A stretch of 64,000 nucleotides of DNA from Berberis thunbergii (taxonomy: Eukaryota > Streptophyta > Magnoliopsida > Ranunculales > Berberidaceae): contig QNQO01009159.1 in the NCBI GenBank assembly GCA_003290165.1, forward strand, positions 1 to 64,000, written 5' to 3'. Positions 59,966-64,000 of the stretch are shown here, piece after piece (within the stretch, counting starts at the first letter, position 1; every line of letters begins with the position of its first letter). Both the position numbers and the translations under genes were made by a program. The notes under the pieces are model-generated. The model saw only the letters and a program-made list of their open reading frames with translations, was not told where the DNA came from and searched no databases.

Positions 59966-60493
59966 CAGTTGGGAAAATTTTCTTTTGACATAAAATTTGT
60001 AGTGTTAGCAAGCCCTATAGTCTTTAGTGAGTGTCTTCCTCACTATTTGCTTTTAGTATTATCTTTTTTTTTCGTTCAAGATCAATTCAGTCATATTTAC
60101 CATTTATTATCGAGTTGGATAATGATTTTGGCTTTAGTACCCTCACTTAGCTTAGTTTTGGTGTATCAATCCTTTTCACTGTAGGCGGTCATAGGTTCGT
60201 TTTGGTTGTCATGCCAGCTAGGCTACCCTTTTAGCCAAATGTAGTCAAGGCACTAAGGGCTCGTGCTTGAAACTGCCTAAGGCACAAGGTGAAGCATGCG
60301 CCTCAACGACGTATTACATTTAAAAAAAATTCTCCCCTTAAAATTGAAGCATTCACCGAACAATAGTTAAAACTTACATAAGTTTTTTACGATTGAGATG
60401 AAATCATAATAAGGCTACACTATATTTCCAAATAATCTAATCCATATGCATCAAGTAACTTGCAAGTATCCATTCAATCATATCAACCATTGT
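59966..60493. other. No gene recognised
   Basis: AT-rich spacer between the hAT-type element and the CACTA terminus. The open frame 59945-60184 crosses the element border and is not a gene. Confidence 0.3.
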
Positions 60494-60573
60494 TAGATAA
60501 AAGTATTTAGCGGCGGGTTTTCAAAAACGTCGCTAAATAACCGCCGCTATTTTGTGAATTTCTTGTAGTGACA
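60494..60573 (-). mobile_element. Orphan CACTA-type terminus
   Basis: It ends AATTTCTTGTAGTG, whose reverse complement CACTACAAGAAATT is the standard plant CACTA terminal repeat. Just inside, TAGCGGCG...CGTCGCTA and CCGCCGCTA motifs are typical subterminal repeats. No matching opposite end (CACTACAAG) is found to the left, so this is a fragment. Confidence 0.6.
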
Positions 60574-61109
60574 CACTCAGCAAGTGATCACTAGGCAATA
60601 GGTGTAAATATTTTTAGATCAATTATATATGCATGGAAATGATAATGTAGAGGGGATACTATTCAAAAGTTATGTAAATTCTATTATTTTAGTAATACAA
60701 TTTTTTTATTTTTTGAAAGATGGTGTTTTGATTCATTTTCTTGGTTGATGTAGTTATAGTTTTTAGGTCACTATTATGTATGCAATGAAATGATGTCGTA
60801 GCGGGTATCATTCAAAAGTTTCTAAAATATATTCTGAACATATTATAGTTACGATTTCTTTGAAAAGATGGCATTCATTACTACACAACAATTTCTCATT
60901 AATAGCACATGACAATAACATTTTTCACTTAATGCTATGAAAAGGCCAAAATTTGTCCAATTTGTACCCCTTCATCACATTTATGTTGTAGCGTTGTCTG
61001 AATTTAATTTTTGTTTTTGTGTTTAACATTTATGCTGTCAGTTTGTAATGCTTTCAGAACGGATATGAATATCTATTTAGTATGAAATTGGACTTGGCTT
61101 CAAGTACTA

Positions 61110-61153
<44 letters not shown>

Positions 61154-61323
61154 TTTCAATTACTCTATGAAGATTTAAGTAGTTATTTGTTTGAATTTTA
61201 GAATTTGTTGGGTTGAGTACTACAAGAATATATGATGTTGGATAAAGGTTGGGTGGGTATTCACAGGTAAAAATTAATTGTGTGTAGTTAGATATTTATT
61301 ATATAAGAGGTCTTAGAGCAATA
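60574..61323. other. Spacer with an AT microsatellite
   Basis: No coding signal. It contains a (TA)n run of about 38 bases at 61112-61149. TACTACACAACAATTTCTC near 60,878 could be a decayed start of the CACTA element that carries the transposase downstream; this is a weak guess. Confidence 0.35.
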
Positions 61324-64000
61324 GGTTTTTCTTGTCATAGAGCTAATCCTGAGTACGAGAAAGAAGTATGGAATTTTGTGAAAATGGTTACAAACAACTT
61401 GGGAAATCCTAAAATGATCTTAGGCTCTTGCATAGATTGTCACAATGTAGAGCATCAGTGTGGCAGTACTGTTGTTGAACATTTGGTTACAAGGGGAATG
61501 GATGCGAAGTACAAACAAAGTAAAGATTGGTATGAGCATGGGGAACATATAATTATTGATGACAACTTTCCTGAAAAAATGTGAAACGATGAGACATATA
61601 ACTTATATAGAGCTGCCCACTTTTTGGATAAAGAATATATGAAGCCTACTCAGTTCATTGAGCCTACTAAATACATACATGCTGATGATTTTATAGCACA
61701 ACTAAAAGATGCAGAAGCCCCTTTGTACCCGAACTGTTCAAATTATAACAAGCTATCAGCCATTGTAGCTTTATATCGACTTAAAACTCAAAGTGAATGG
61801 TTTGATAAAAGTTTTAGTGAGCTTCTTGAGACATTGGCAGACATGCTTCCACAGGACAATGTGCTTTTGAAGTCGTTTTACTCAGTTAAAAAGTTTTTCA
61901 AGTCATTTGAGATTGGTTATGAAAAGATTCATGCTTGTGAGAATGATTGTTGTCTATTTAGAAAAGAGTACAAGGACTTGGATAATTGTCTTAAATGTGA
62001 TGCTTCAAGATGGAAGAAAAATAAGAGGACCAAAGAAATTAGAAAAGGTATTCCAGTTAAAGTTTTGAGGTATTTTCCTATAATTTCAAGATTCAAAAGG
62101 ATGTTTAGGTCTGAAAAAATGACTGCAGATTTAAGGTGGCATTTCAATAATAAAAGCAAAGATGGAAAAATGCAGCTCCCTGTTGATTTCGTAACATGGG
62201 AATTGGTTAATGATAAATGGGAATCATTTGCAGGATCCACGCAATCTCAGACTTGGTCTTTCTACTAATGGTTTTAATCATTTTTCCATGTTAAGCTCTA
62301 AATACAGTTGTTGGCCAGTGATGCTAGTTAACTACAATTTGCCTCCTGCGTTGTGCATGAAGAAAGAGAATATCATGTTAACGCTACTGATTTCGGGTCC
62401 AAAGCAACCTGAAAATGACATAGACGTCTACTTCCAGCCACTTATAGAAGACTTGCAACATTTGTGGCACAATGGAGTGGAGACCTATGATGCGTTTGGT
62501 GGAAATATTTTTAATCTTAGGGCAATTTTGCTATGGACCATAAGTGATTTTCCAGCATATGAAAACCTTGTTGGATGCTATACAAAAGGTTAAAAGGCAT
62601 GTCCTCTTTGTGGCAAAAATACACATTACAGATGGTTAACGCACAATAAGAAATTTGCACACATGGGTCATAGGAAATTTTTTTCACCTACACATGAATA
62701 TCGAGGAAAAAGGTTTGGTTTGATAACAATGTGGAACATGGAATGAAGCCTAGAATCTTGACGGGTCGGAACATTTCTATTGCTCTTAAGAATTTTCCAA
62801 ATGATTTTGAAAAATGTCATAAGAAAAAAAGAAAAAGAAAAAGAAATGATAATGCTGATGATGTTGATGCTGATGATAATGGTGATGACGATGTTGATGG
62901 CAATGCCGATGATGATGATCATGATGAGCTATCAAGGTGGAAGAAAAGGTCAATCTTTTTCGATTTACCATATTGGGAGGTTAGTTTTATGTCTTTAATC
63001 GCTTTGTTTTTTTTTATACTCAGTAATGGTCTAAAAAAATATGTATTAATGGTTACGTTCATGTTTTGTAGGAAATTCCATTACGTCATAATTTAGACGT
63101 AATGCATGTCGAAAAAAATGTTTGTGAAAGCATTATAGGCACAATGTTGCACTGTGGAAAGTCAAAAGATGGGGTTAATGCTCGTAAGGATTTACATGAT
63201 ATGCAAATACGGAAAGACCTGCATACACAACCTCATGGAAGCAGAACATACCTTCCACCTGCTCCATGGACATTTTCAAGGTCTTAAAAGAAATTTTTTG
63301 CAAGAGATTATATGACTTTAAGGGAGCTGATGGCTATTGTTCAAACACTGAGAGGTGTGTATCTTGTTAGGAATGCAAGGTCATTGACTTAGAAATGCAG
63401 TACTTCGGTTATGTGCATTCTTCAATAGGTTGTGTTAGCATGTTATAGACAGAGAGAAATTAGAAATATTGGAGGAAGACGTCATTGAAACTGTGTGCAT
63501 TCTTGAAAGGTTTTTTCCACCTTCATTTTTGATATTATGGTACACTTAATGGTTCATCTAGGAAGAGAAGCTAGAGTCTGTCGACCTGTTCATTTTCGTT
63601 GGATGTATCCCTTTGAGAGGTAAGGAATCCTTCCTTTTTTTAGTCTGAATAGTTCTATTTGAAGCATAATATGTTGAATAACTTATAAGTTGTTATTTAT
63701 GTACAAATATATGAAAACACTAAAAGATTACGTTAGGAACCCTGCACGGCCAGAGGGGTGTATCGCTGAATCATATCTTGCAGAAGAGAGGATAAGGTTT
63801 TGTAGCGAATTTTTTGAAAAAAACAATACAAGTGGAGGAAAAAGAAGTTTGCAATAATGATTTTACGAATGAAGTTATTCTAGAAGGTCGTCCAATTTCT
63901 AGAACCACATCGATCTCACTAAGTGATAGAGAAAAAAAATTGCACATCTTGTTGTGTTGATGAATACAGCTGTGGTGGATTCATATTTAGAGTAAGTAAA
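61324..64000 (+). pseudogene. CACTA (En/Spm) TNP2-type transposase gene, degenerate
   Basis: Transposase of CACTA DNA elements. The N-terminal zinc-binding association domain is at 61,340-61,575 (GSCIDCHNVEHQCGSTVVEH, LVTRGMDAKYKQ, YEHGE). The Transposase_21 part follows: EAPLYPNCSNYNKLSAIVAL, GYEKIHACENDCCLFRKEYK, CLKCDASRWKK, VLRYFPIISRFKRMF; after a frameshift near 62,235, RNLRLGLSTNGFNHFS, NDIDVYFQPLIEDLQHLW and LLWTISDFPAYENL. Then a Lys-rich and Asp-rich linker (62,820-62,930) and WKKRSIFFDLPYWE. A GT-AG intron (62980-63071) joins it to EIPLRHNLDVMHVEKNVCES. Later FDIMVHLMVHLGREARVCRP, and after a second intron (63620 to about 63706) VRNPARPEGCIAESYLAEER. Stops at 61,582 and 62,591 and other breaks show decay. 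The gene continues past the window. Confidence 0.9.
62980..63071 (+). other. Intron in the TNP2-type gene
   Basis: GTTAGT follows the codons for LPYWE, and TTTTGTAG precedes GAAATTCC. Removing it makes the coding sequence continuous in the way expected for the family (LPYW followed by LRHNLDVMH). Confidence 0.8.

Noticed and set aside
62668..62971. Minus-strand Ile-rich and His-rich frames
   Set aside because: Reverse reading of the GAT-repeat (Asp-rich) linker of the transposase gene.

Overview
The window is nuclear DNA of a flowering plant, probably a eudicot. The evidence is a five-exon gene with plant GT-AG introns, plant-specific retrotransposon lineages (chromovirus, Tat-like and Athila-like Ty3/gypsy), hAT and CACTA DNA elements, and a piece of plastid DNA carrying a trnN-GUU remnant. 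The species cannot be read from the sequence. Only one ordinary host gene is recognisable; nearly all the rest is nested, broken mobile-element sequence.

Layout. 1.2-3.4 kb (minus): an AIRP2-like RING E3 ubiquitin ligase in five exons, with two apparent one-base gaps. 3.8-4.3 kb: a small inverted-repeat element. 5.6-9.6 kb (minus): a chromodomain-bearing Ty3/gypsy pol with its 3' LTR, lacking gag and the 5' LTR, with a SINE in its integrase. 10.5-12.5 kb: local duplications, two hAT-like elements and the plastid insertion. 12.9-14.1 kb: a LINE reverse transcriptase fragment. 14.1-21.5 kb: two LTRs of about 3.5 kb flanking only about 0.33 kb of internal DNA, with an initiator-tRNA-Met primer site and no coding capacity.

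21.5-27.6 kb: Tat-type remnants, including a minus-strand element (Z) with LTR, primer site, gag fragment and integrase, and a 3' region holding a 178-bp tandem array. 27.6-28.4 kb plus 36.7-38.0 kb: the 3' part of another Tat element (X) with a 72-bp tandem array, split by Athila-like element 1 (28,392-36,661, 5-bp target duplication ATGAG). 38.0-55.6 kb: plus-strand Tat element Y with gag and protease fragments, RT, two RNase H domains, integrase, an antisense gene region and a 3' LTR end. Y is interrupted by Athila-like element 2 (39,039-47,303, duplication TGGTT) and by a 1,085-bp hAT-type element (50,263-51,347) that splits the integrase.

55.6-64 kb: a possible but weak host exon, a minus-strand LINE remnant split by a 1,114-bp hAT-type element with a perfect 8-bp duplication, an orphan CACTA terminus, and a degenerate TNP2-type CACTA transposase gene running off the window end.

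Insertion order is readable. The Tat elements are oldest, then the Athila-like pair and the hAT elements. Element 2 is young: its two 1,835-bp LTRs differ at about 11 positions by eye. No working autonomous element is visible. Elements 1 and 2 keep intact primer sites and LTRs but would need enzymes supplied in trans.
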